Shown: piece by piece, positions 1 through 4,923 of the stretch | Position numbering within the stretch: position 1 is the stretch's first letter | Layout of the letters: each line of letters opens with the position of its first letter | Assembly (NCBI GenBank): GCA_007120055.1 | Contig: SKOL01000735.1 | Span: 1 to 5,890, forward strand | DNA length: 5,890 nucleotides | Source: Anaerobacillus sp. | Lineage (GTDB): Bacteria; Bacillota; Bacilli; Bacillales_H; Anaerobacillaceae | Direction: 5' to 3' | The notes under the pieces: model-generated | The model's input: the letters and a program-made list of their open reading frames with translations, nothing else | Databases searched by the model: none | Told to the model about the DNA's origin: nothing | Made by a program: the position numbers and the translations under genes

Positions 1-802
1 AACAAGCATTTAACGAACCACCCATTGCTAGTAATACCGAAATCGCATTTTCAAACGCTTCTTTCGTCATAATGTCTTTAGGAGTGATGCCTTTTTTCAC
101 TAATTCAACCGCTTGACGACCAGCTTCTTCAGCGGCATCTAATTGTTCGTCTGATAAAGCTTGCATCCAAGACGTTTTTGGAAGTGCCATTCCAAGTGCC
201 TCAGAAAGTCCTTGCATCGTATTCGCCGTCCCTAGGAACGGACAAGCACCAGCACTCGGATAATATTCATTTGTAATTTTTACTAATCCTTCTTCATCTA
301 GCTTTCCTGCTAAAAAGTCTTTTCTCGCCGCTTTAGATTCGTACGGTTTAATATGGTTTGGCATTACCCCACCTAAAACGACTATAGAAGGTAAATTCAG
401 GCGCCCGGCAGCCATCATCATTCCTGGAACAATTTTGTCACAAGAACTTAAAACGACCATTCCATCAAACATGCCATGACCTTTAACCATAATCTCTACA
501 CTATCAGCGATTGTCTCACGGCTCGGTAATGAATATTTCATCCCTTCGTGACCTTGTGCAATCCCGTCACAAACAGCAATCGTATTAAATTCTAGCGGTA
601 AGCCGCCCGCTTCACGAACACCTTTTTTTACACGCTCTGCAAGTTCTCTTAAGTGCACATGACCTGGAACGACTTCATTCCAAGAGTTGGCGATGGCAAT
701 GACTGGTTTATCCATACTTTTATAGTCGACACCACATGAACATAAGTGTGCCTTTAAAATCGCTCTCGTATATGGGGCAATTTGTGAAATTTTATTTTCC
801 AT
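1..802 (-). CDS. IlvD/Edd-family dehydratase, N-terminal part (probable sugar-acid dehydratase)
   Basis: The first 267 codons are visible and the gene runs off the left edge; family members are about 550-600 residues. The family removes water from dihydroxy acids using an Fe-S cluster and Mg2+. Visible signatures are ANSWNEVVPGHVHL (38-51), CDGIAQGHEGM (78-88), YSLPSRETIADS (90-101), SCDKIVPGMMMA (120-131), GACPFLGTANTM (185-196) and AMGGSLNAC at the edge. By homology, D79 and K123 should belong to the metal site, and C121 and C187 to the Fe-S site. The PGH at 46-48 replaces the PCN of [2Fe-2S] dehydratases, as in E. coli IlvD, so a [4Fe-4S] type is inferred. An unusual CSC lies at 21-23. The ATG at 802 has a good RBS and lies 18 nt after the aldolase stop, so the two genes are probably co-transcribed. 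That partner favours an aldonate substrate over branched-chain amino acid synthesis; the exact substrate cannot be read, and ilvD itself is not excluded. Confidence 0.9.
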   Translation of the reverse strand, partial: MENKISQIAPYTRAILKAHLCSCGVDYKSMDKPVIAIANSWNEVVPGHVHLRELAERVKKGVREAGGLPLEFNTIAVCDGIAQGHEGMKYSLPSRETIADSVEIMVKGHGMFDGMVVLSSCDKIVPGMMMAAGRLNLPSIVVLGGVMPNHIKPYESKAARKDFLAGKLDEEGLVKITNEYYPSAGACPFLGTANTMQGLSEALGMALPKTSWMQALSDEQLDAAEEAGRQAVELVKKGITPKDIMTKEAFENAISVLLAMGGSLNAC

Positions 803-811
803 CGTTGATCG

Positions 812-819
812 TCTCCCTT
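812..819 (-). promoter_or_regulatory. Ribosome binding site of the dehydratase gene
   Basis: On the minus strand AAGGGAGA sits 9 nt before the ATG at 802 and directly after the aldolase TAA (823-821). It supports this start and translation from the same transcript as the aldolase. Confidence 0.75.
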
Positions 820-820
820 T

Positions 821-1702
821 TTATAGTAAGTTAAGGTTTGTTAAACCGTTTTTCAAATTTTCTTTTTCTGTTTCAGTTAATGGTCGTAACGGAAGTTTTA
901 CTTCACCTACATCAACGCCTCGAAATTTTAATGCTTCATAATAAGGTGTGATATATGAACCTAATTTTAGGACGTCACGAACTTGATTTGCACGGTATTG
1001 TAATTTTTTTGCTTTGGCTAAGTCTCCGGCTTTGTATGCTTCGTACAACTCTACCATCAGTTCAGGGAAACAATTACCAACCGCCGAGACTACGCCTGTT
1101 GCGTCCATGGCTAGAGCTGGATAAACTAAAGCGTCAGTTCCCACAACTACGTCATAACCCTCTCCTAAAGCGGCAATGTAATCTTGTAATCTTGCTAAAT
1201 CTTTAGAGCTATCTTTAATACCTTTAATGTTCGAATGTTTCTCAGCTAGTTTTTTTACAAGCTTAGGTTTTAAATCATTTTTTGCATTTCCTGGAATGTT
1301 ATATAAATAGATTGGAAGATTTGAAACAGCTTCAGCAACTGCTGAAAAATGCAAATGTAATGAAACATCATCATGTGGGAAATACCATGGAGTAACAATT
1401 GCTGCAGCATCAGCCCCTGCTTTTTGGGCATGTACAGTAACTTCGATTGTTTCTGATGTAGAAATCGCTCCAGTATGAACTATCACAGGTACGCGTTTAT
1501 TCGTTTGCTCAACAACGATTGAAATCACTTTTTTTCGATCTTCTACTGACATAAGTGGCCCTGATCCATTCGTTCCTAACGGAAATAATCCGTGAACGCC
1601 TTTATCAATTAAAAAATCAACATATTCACGTAAAGCCTTTTCATTTACTTCACCACGAGCAGTAAAAGGTGTCAGTACTGCTGGAATCACACCGTGAATC
1701 AT
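821..1702 (-). CDS. DapA/KDG-aldolase-family class I lyase (probable 2-keto-3-deoxy sugar-acid aldolase)
   Basis: The 293-residue length is typical for this TIM-barrel family, which cleaves or forms 2-keto acids through a lysine Schiff base with pyruvate. Visible residues are the GTNGSGP substrate loop (43-49), YLYNIPG with catalytic Tyr134 (132-138), and GIKDSS with Schiff-base Lys163 (161-166). Two features argue against true dihydrodipicolinate synthase. The second Thr of the usual GTTGE is Asn45, and the Arg that binds the aspartate-semialdehyde carboxylate (Arg138 of E. coli DapA, in YNVPSR) is replaced by Asn139. A 2-keto-3-deoxygluconate-type aldolase, as in the E. coli yagE/yjhH pairing with IlvD/Edd dehydratases, fits better and matches the gene directly downstream. 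It is probably the first gene of the operon, with its own RBS and promoter. N-acetylneuraminate-lyase-like or other keto-acid activity remains possible. Family assignment is secure; substrate is not. Confidence 0.9.
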   Translation of the reverse strand: MIHGVIPAVLTPFTARGEVNEKALREYVDFLIDKGVHGLFPLGTNGSGPLMSVEDRKKVISIVVEQTNKRVPVIVHTGAISTSETIEVTVHAQKAGADAAAIVTPWYFPHDDVSLHLHFSAVAEAVSNLPIYLYNIPGNAKNDLKPKLVKKLAEKHSNIKGIKDSSKDLARLQDYIAALGEGYDVVVGTDALVYPALAMDATGVVSAVGNCFPELMVELYEAYKAGDLAKAKKLQYRANQVRDVLKLGSYITPYYEALKFRGVDVGEVKLPLRPLTETEKENLKNGLTNLNLL

Positions 1703-1706
1703 TTTA

Positions 1707-1718
1707 GTTCCCCCTTTT
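1707..1718 (-). promoter_or_regulatory. Ribosome binding site of the aldolase gene
   Basis: AAAAGGGGGAAC on the minus strand, just upstream of the ATG at 1702, is a purine-rich Shine-Dalgarno match that fixes the start codon. Confidence 0.7.
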
Positions 1719-1748
1719 ATAAAAGAAAAAATATTTTTTGTTAATTTA

Positions 1749-1777
1749 ATTATACGAAATAAAATTTCTTTTTTCTA
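1749..1777 (-). promoter_or_regulatory. Candidate sigma-A promoter of the aldolase-dehydratase operon
   Basis: A perfect -10 TATAAT (1754-1749) has a weaker -35 TAGAAA (1777-1772, 4 of 6) at 17-bp spacing on the minus strand, about 47 nt before the start codon. The spacer contains the inverted repeat GAAAT-AAA-ATTTC (1756-1768), which would suit an operator. AT-richness makes chance matches easy. Confidence 0.5.
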
Positions 1778-1839
1778 GGTTTTTTCGAATTTTTTTTGAT
1801 TTATATTATAAATTTATGAAATTTATTTTCACATTTATC

Positions 1840-1897
1840 GGTGTCAGACACCCCAAAAAGACATTTACCCCCTTTTTGTCCGCCTGGAGTGGACAAA
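1840..1897. repeat. Cluster of three inverted repeats, REP-like
   Basis: Three inverted repeats are packed into 58 bp. They are GGTGTC-A-GACACC (1840-1852), CAAAAAG-N11-CTTTTTG (1854-1860 with 1872-1878) and TTTGTCC-N9-GGACAAA (1875-1881 with 1891-1897). The second and third share four bases, so in RNA they could not fully form together. From memory, GGTGTCAGACACC resembles dispersed intergenic palindromes in Bacillus genomes; this window alone cannot show copy number. No T tract follows on either strand, so it is not a standard terminator. Confidence 0.6.
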
Positions 1898-2023
1898 TTG
1901 TATAATAATTCCACTTCAAGCTCATTTGCTTCATTTACAGTTGTTACGAAAATGTTTTTCAACTTACATAACCGAAGAATAAATTGGAAATTATAACGTA
2001 ACTGAAACTTAAAAAGTAAAGTT

Positions 2024-2029
2024 AGGTGA
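2024..2029 (+). promoter_or_regulatory. Ribosome binding site that decides the bpsA start
   Basis: AGGTGA matches the 3' half of the AAGGAGGTGA consensus and lies 5 nt before the ATG at 2035. The longer reading would start at GTG 2026, inside this site, leaving no separate RBS for it. The ATG is therefore preferred. Confidence 0.7.
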
Positions 2030-2034
2030 CTGTT

Positions 2035-3132
2035 ATGCCACAAATCACATCGATTAGTTCGTTCAAACCACCACACACCTTAAAGCAAGATGTAACGACA
2101 GAATTTGCCCGAGAATTGTTTAGTGAAAACTTCCAAGATATTGAGCGTCTTTTAAAAGCTTTTTCTAATGGACAAATTGAAGAACGTCAATTTTCGATGC
2201 CGCTCGAGTGGTTTCGTGTCGATCACTCACTTGAAGAAAAGAACGATTTATATATTGATCTTGCTACAAAATACGGGGTTGAGGCGATCAAACTTTGCTT
2301 AGCAAATTCACTTTTTCTAAAAAAAGAAATAGATGTAGCTAACATTGGTGCAATTATTTTCGTTTCTAGTTCTGGAATGGCAACACCGAGTATTGAGGCA
2401 AGGATTATGAACGTTCTTCCTTTTTCTCCTCATGCGAAGCGAATACCAATATGGGGACTTGGGTGCGCTGGGGGCGCAAGTGGCATCGCCCGTGGCTTTG
2501 AATATTGTAAAGCTTACCCAACAGCCAATGTACTCGTTGTTTGTGTGGAGCTTTGTAGCCTCACATTTCAGAGAAACGATCTTACAAAAAGTAACTTAAT
2601 TGGCACTTCACTTTTTTCTGATGGTGTCGCCTGTGCATTAATCACCGGAGACGCATCGCCAATACGCGATCAAACGACACAACGGCTACAGCCGAACTTC
2701 GTACAGGCTCATTCAACACTAATGCCTAATTCTGAAGATGTAATGGGGTGGGAAGTGAAGGATAGCGGATTACACGTTGTTTTCTCTAGAGATATTCCTA
2801 ACATTATAAAAAAGTGGCTACGACCAAATGTAGAAGAATTTCTCGAGACAATGAACTTAAAAATCAATAATCTAACCGAATTTATCGCCCACCCTGGCGG
2901 AAAGAAAGTAATCGATGCCTACTTAGAAGCACTTGGGATTGATCAACAAATGACACGTGAAAGTCAACGAATTTTACAAAAGCACGGAAATATGTCATCA
3001 CCAACCGTCCTTTATGTCCTTGAAGAAATTATGAAAAAACAACATAACGAAGGAGATTACGGACTTATGGCTGCACTAGGACCAGGATTTTCTTCTGAAC
3101 TCGTATTACTACAATGGAAAGGAGCGCACTAA
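2035..3132 (+). CDS. bpsA: Type III polyketide synthase, chalcone-synthase family, BpsA-like (alkylpyrone synthase)
   Basis: This is a 365-residue thiolase-fold enzyme, the length I recall for B. subtilis BpsA (BcsA). The family loads a fatty acyl-CoA starter, extends it with malonyl-CoA and cyclises it, giving alkylpyrones in B. subtilis. The catalytic triad is present, numbered from ATG 2035: Cys144 in WGLGCAGGASG, His286 in AHPGGKKVIDAY and Asn319 in KHGNMSS. The C-terminal GPGFSSEL loop (350-357 in this numbering) is also typical, and RIPIWGLGCAGG and TKSNLIGTSLF match BpsA closely as I remember it. FabH is excluded because FabH lacks GFGPG-type C-terminal and GLGCAGG contexts. The start at 2035 is chosen over GTG 2026 because the RBS overlaps the GTG. 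The stop abuts the next ATG with no gap, so this is a tight two-gene operon. Activity and product are inferred from the B. subtilis pair. Confidence 0.93.
   Translation: MPQITSISSFKPPHTLKQDVTTEFARELFSENFQDIERLLKAFSNGQIEERQFSMPLEWFRVDHSLEEKNDLYIDLATKYGVEAIKLCLANSLFLKKEIDVANIGAIIFVSSSGMATPSIEARIMNVLPFSPHAKRIPIWGLGCAGGASGIARGFEYCKAYPTANVLVVCVELCSLTFQRNDLTKSNLIGTSLFSDGVACALITGDASPIRDQTTQRLQPNFVQAHSTLMPNSEDVMGWEVKDSGLHVVFSRDIPNIIKKWLRPNVEEFLETMNLKINNLTEFIAHPGGKKVIDAYLEALGIDQQMTRESQRILQKHGNMSSPTVLYVLEEIMKKQHNEGDYGLMAALGPGFSSELVLLQWKGAH
3118..3124 (+). promoter_or_regulatory. Ribosome binding site of bpsB, inside the bpsA 3' end
   Basis: AAAGGAG lies in the last codons of bpsA, 8 nt before the ATG at 3133, giving the second gene its own translation start. 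Confidence 0.8.
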
Positions 3133-3693
3133 ATGTTCGGTATTTACTTATTAATTGTGATTGTCATTTGCCAGCGTGTGATTGAAGTAATTATTGCTAA
3201 TAAAAATGCTACTTGGATTAAAGAACGAGGAGGCTATGAAGTAGGAAGAGAACATTACAAATATCTTATTTTAATTCATTCCTTGTTTTTCTTATCTCTA
3301 TTAGTTGAGGTAACGGTCCACCCACCAAAATTTGTTGCTTGGGCCATCGTCCCTTTTTTTATTTTTTTAATCGCTCAATTCGGTCGTGTTTGGGCACTGT
3401 CTTCCCTTGGAGAGTTTTGGAATACGAGAATTATGGTGCTTCCTGGAGCAAAAGTGATCGCGAAAGGGCCGTACCAATATATTCGTCACCCTAACTACGT
3501 CATCGTTTTTACTGAAATTGCGGTGTTTCCCCTTATTTTTCAAGCGTATTGGACAGCAGTCGTTTTTACGATCGTTAATGCACTCGTACTTTTCGTGCGT
3601 ATACGAACCGAAGAAAATGCACTTAAAGAAGCTACAAATTACGAAGAAGTCTTTGACAAGCGGGGACGTTTCATCCCTTCTTATGAAAAATAA
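3133..3693 (+). CDS. bpsB: Isoprenylcysteine carboxyl methyltransferase (ICMT)-family membrane protein, BpsB/YpbQ-like
   Basis: This is a 186-residue integral membrane protein. Hydrophobic segments lie at about 2-20, 44-61, 66-84 and a long stretch at 123-155. The ICMT signature is clear: GPYQYIRHPNY (112-122), then RIRTEENAL (156-164) and a C-terminal Y-x-x-x-F-x-x-R segment. In this family these residues bind S-adenosylmethionine at the membrane face. In B. subtilis the ypbQ product (BpsB) methylates the hydroxyl of the alkylpyrones made by BpsA, and the same gene order and zero-gap junction here argue for that job. It appears slightly longer than the B. subtilis protein as I recall it. The substrate is inferred from context; the protein is not expected to act on prenylated proteins. 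Confidence 0.9.
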   Translation: MFGIYLLIVIVICQRVIEVIIANKNATWIKERGGYEVGREHYKYLILIHSLFFLSLLVEVTVHPPKFVAWAIVPFFIFLIAQFGRVWALSSLGEFWNTRIMVLPGAKVIAKGPYQYIRHPNYVIVFTEIAVFPLIFQAYWTAVVFTIVNALVLFVRIRTEENALKEATNYEEVFDKRGRFIPSYEK

Positions 3694-3698
3694 GAAGA

Positions 3699-3752
3699 CG
3701 GGGTTATCCCATAAGTGTCTACACTTATTTTTTGGATAGCCCCGCCTTTTTT
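3699..3752 (+). terminator. Nested intrinsic terminator of the bpsAB operon
   Basis: An 11-bp outer stem, CGGGGTTATCC (3699-3709) with GGATAGCCCCG (3734-3744), contains one U-G wobble and leads to T6 (3747-3752). Its loop contains a perfect 8-bp hairpin, ATAAGTGT-CT-ACACTTAT (3711-3728), which runs into its own T tract (to 3733). It begins 5 nt after the bpsB stop. On the minus strand the structure is followed only by TCTTCTTATTTTT, so it may weakly end the convergent transaldolase transcript too. Confidence 0.85.
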
Positions 3753-3766
3753 ATTAGCTAGTTTTA

Positions 3767-3868
3767 TGAATTTCATAATTCAATATTATCTCCATTAGGT
3801 AAGTTGCGTTAAGTCGATCGCAACTACATATAGTAGATATGGCTCACTTTAGGTAATTATGAAATTCA
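3767..3868. repeat. 102-bp inverted-repeat element with inner hairpin
   Basis: Perfect 14-bp terminal inverted repeats, TGAATTTCATAATT (3767-3780) and AATTATGAAATTCA (3855-3868), bound this stretch. A second inverted repeat near the centre, AGTTGCG-N10-CGCAACT (3802-3825), and TATCT/AGATA (3787-3791 with 3835-3839) fold around nearly the same axis. No T tract follows and no reading frame is evident. It could be a small non-coding mobile element (MITE-like), a structured RNA or a weak 3' structure for the transaldolase gene. Confidence 0.5.
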
Positions 3869-3911
3869 CTCAATTAATAGCATACTTTTGCCAAATGATT
3901 AAATCTTGTAA

Positions 3912-4577
3912 TTAAACTTTTGTAGTTTCCCAATCAGCAGCAAATTTTTCAATTCCTTGATCAGTAAGTGGATGTTGTGCCAATTGCTCTATTACACTAA
4001 AAGGAATCGTTGCGATGTGCGCCCCAGCCATTGCAACACGTGTTACATGATCTGGATGGCGAACAGATGCGGCAATAATTTGCGCGTCTAACTGATGAAC
4101 GCGGAATAGCTCAGCAATTTTCGTTACTAGTTGAACGCCATCTTCAGAAATATCATCTAAACGTCCTAAAAATGGTGATACATATGTAGCCCCTGCACGA
4201 GCAGCTAAAAGCGCTTGGTTAACCGTAAAAATAAGAGTTACGTTTGTTTTCACACCTTTATCTGCTAAGTAACGAGTCGCTTCTAATCCAGCTAACGTCA
4301 TCGGAAGTTTAATCGTTACATTTTTATCGCCACCGTTAATTTTAATAAGTTCGTTTGCTTCGGAAATCATCTCTTCAGCTGTCACTGCGTTTGGTGAAAC
4401 TTCTGCAGAAACCGATTCCACCTCAGGTACCGCTTGCAAAATTTCTTCAATACGATCTTCAAATTTCACATTTTCTTTAGCAACAAGCGAAGGATTAGTC
4501 GTAACTCCAGATAAAACCCCTAGCTTATGTGCTTTTTTGATTTGATCAACATTCGCAGTATCAATAAAAAATTTCAC
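3912..4577 (-). CDS. tal: Small transaldolase (TalC/YwjH type), pentose phosphate pathway
   Basis: This cytoplasmic enzyme moves a dihydroxyacetone unit between sedoheptulose 7-phosphate and glyceraldehyde 3-phosphate in the non-oxidative pentose phosphate pathway. It has 221 residues, close to the 212-220 of the small single-domain transaldolases. Visible features are the FIDTAN N-terminus with Asp6, GVTTNPSL (24-31), VTIKLPMT with Schiff-base Lys90 (87-94), TNVTLIF (111-117) and [15 protein letters not shown] (128-142). Fructose-6-phosphate aldolases of the same fold carry Gln in FAQV. Here the motif is SAEV with Glu59, favouring transaldolase. A few extra residues (KINGGDKN, about 79-86) lengthen the loop before Lys90 compared with YwjH as I remember it. 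The start is GTG at 4577, 8 nt after GGAGGG. In B. subtilis the gene lies by fbaA and murAA; here it stands alone between a lipoprotein gene and the alkylpyrone operon. Confidence 0.95.
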   Translation of the reverse strand: MKFFIDTANVDQIKKAHKLGVLSGVTTNPSLVAKENVKFEDRIEEILQAVPEVESVSAEVSPNAVTAEEMISEANELIKINGGDKNVTIKLPMTLAGLEATRYLADKGVKTNVTLIFTVNQALLAARAGATYVSPFLGRLDDISEDGVQLVTKIAELFRVHQLDAQIIAASVRHPDHVTRVAMAGAHIATIPFSVIEQLAQHPLTDQGIEKFAADWETTKV

Positions 4578-4585
4578 TATATTTA

Positions 4586-4591
4586 CCCTCC
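4586..4591 (-). promoter_or_regulatory. Ribosome binding site supporting the GTG start of tal
   Basis: GGAGGG on the minus strand lies 8 nt before GTG 4577-4575. The conserved KFFIDTAN N-terminus follows directly, so the GTG is convincing. Confidence 0.8.
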
Positions 4592-4670
4592 ATTTTTAAT
4601 TTTCATTTAGTTTACAAATACGAAATTACTAACCTTACATAGTATGTACCCGAAAAAAATTTCACTTTAT

Positions 4671-4730
4671 ACTCATTAAATGAATTTTTTTTCCTTAAAA
4701 CTCATTATATAATAACTGAATTTTTTTTCA
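4671..4730. repeat. Two-copy imperfect direct repeat in the tal promoter region
   Basis: ACTCATTA occurs at 4671-4678 and 4700-4707, followed in each copy by TGAATTTTTTTTC (4681-4693 and 4717-4729). The right-hand copy carries the tal -10 and part of the -35. The left-hand copy is a degenerate version with TTTAAT at the matching place, so the repeat looks like a duplicated promoter segment. Confidence 0.6.
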
Positions 4731-4731
4731 A
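4704..4731 (-). promoter_or_regulatory. Sigma-A promoter of the transaldolase gene
   Basis: The -35 is TTGAAA (4731-4726, 5 of 6) and the -10 is TATAAT (4709-4704, 6 of 6) with 16-bp spacing on the minus strand. It implies a leader of about 120 nt before the GTG at 4577. The inverted repeat ACTGAA/TTCAGT (4715-4720 with 4739-4744) brackets the -35. Confidence 0.6.
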
Positions 4732-4752
4732 TTGTTTTTTCAGTATCACCTC

Positions 4753-4788
4753 AAAAAATTAGAACGCTTGGATTTTTGCCAAGTCTAA
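4753..4788 (-). terminator. Second terminator-like hairpin upstream of tal
   Basis: On the minus strand TTAGA-CTTGG, a 7-nt loop and CCAAG-CGT-TCTAA form a 10-bp stem with a 3-nt bulge, followed directly by TTTTTT (4758-4753). It lies about 60 nt beyond the main lipoprotein terminator and about 20 nt before the tal -35, so it probably backs up termination and insulates tal. A leader attenuator is the less likely alternative, since no promoter was seen directly before it. Confidence 0.6.
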
Positions 4789-4845
4789 CGAAAGCCTTAC
4801 ATATTTTTATCTTTAAGCGAAGTAAAATTTTCTGAAGTAAAGTAC

Positions 4846-4890
4846 AAAAACCCCTAATCTGTCCACTTACAGGAGGACAAATCAGGGGTT
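4846..4890 (-). terminator. Intrinsic terminator of the lipoprotein gene
   Basis: A 16-bp stem (arms 4890-4875 and 4864-4849) with a 10-nt loop is followed by a run of T (4850-4846, overlapping the stem foot). The two imperfect pairs are G-U wobbles only when read on the minus strand, showing it serves the minus-strand gene ending at 4924. Its upper stem and loop, TTTGTCC-TCCTGTAAGT-GGACAGA, resemble the inverted repeat at 1875-1897. Confidence 0.9.
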
Positions 4891-4923
4891 ACTTACTTTT
4901 ATTCTTCAACTATTCACTTAAGC

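Larger units (their letters stand above)
1703..2034. other. Divergent intergenic region between the aldolase and bpsA-like genes
   Basis: This stretch of about 330 bases separates divergent genes. From left to right it holds the aldolase RBS and promoter, a T-rich tract, the palindrome TGAAATTTATTTTCA (1817-1831), a cluster of three inverted repeats (1840-1897), a TATAAT (1901-1906), and a less structured stretch of about 120 bases leading into the bpsA RBS. I found no convincing gene in it. No promoter for the plus-strand operon is clear. TATAAT at 1901 has only TTGTCC at 19-bp spacing as a -35, and TATAAC at 1992 has no good -35. Confidence 0.6.
4578..4923. other. Intergenic region between tal and the lipoprotein gene
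   Basis: This stretch of about 350 very AT-rich bases carries no convincing gene. From left to right it holds the tal RBS and leader, the perfect 13-bp palindrome TACATA-G-TATGTA (4636-4648), a direct repeat with the tal promoter, a terminator-like hairpin (4753-4788), an unstructured stretch, and the strong lipoprotein-gene terminator (4846-4890). Confidence 0.7.

Noticed and set aside
955..1206. A plus-strand open frame inside the aldolase gene
   Set aside because: It is antisense to a strongly conserved gene and Leu/Arg-rich, as expected from a reversed frame.
821..1702. Dihydrodipicolinate synthase (dapA) for lysine synthesis
   Set aside because: The substrate-binding Arg is missing and the GTTG motif is altered; the neighbour is a dehydratase, not a lysine gene.
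1801..2076. A 91-codon minus-strand open frame across the bpsA upstream region
   Set aside because: It overlaps the bpsA start, runs through the inverted-repeat cluster (GVSDT is just the translated GGTGTCAGACACC palindrome), has atypical composition and no clear RBS.
3518..3739. A plus-strand open frame overlapping bpsB and its terminator
   Set aside because: It is out of frame with the ICMT motifs and ends inside the terminator hairpin, so it is a shadow frame.
3912..4577. Fructose-6-phosphate aldolase instead of transaldolase
   Set aside because: The discriminating position is Glu59 (SAEV), not the Gln of FAQV, and overall similarity is to YwjH-type transaldolases.
1707..4623. Riboswitch, T-box, tRNA, rRNA or CRISPR array
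   Set aside because: No spaced repeats, no tRNA-like cloverleaf or TTCGANTC-type arm in context, and no recognisable riboswitch core were seen in the intergenic regions.
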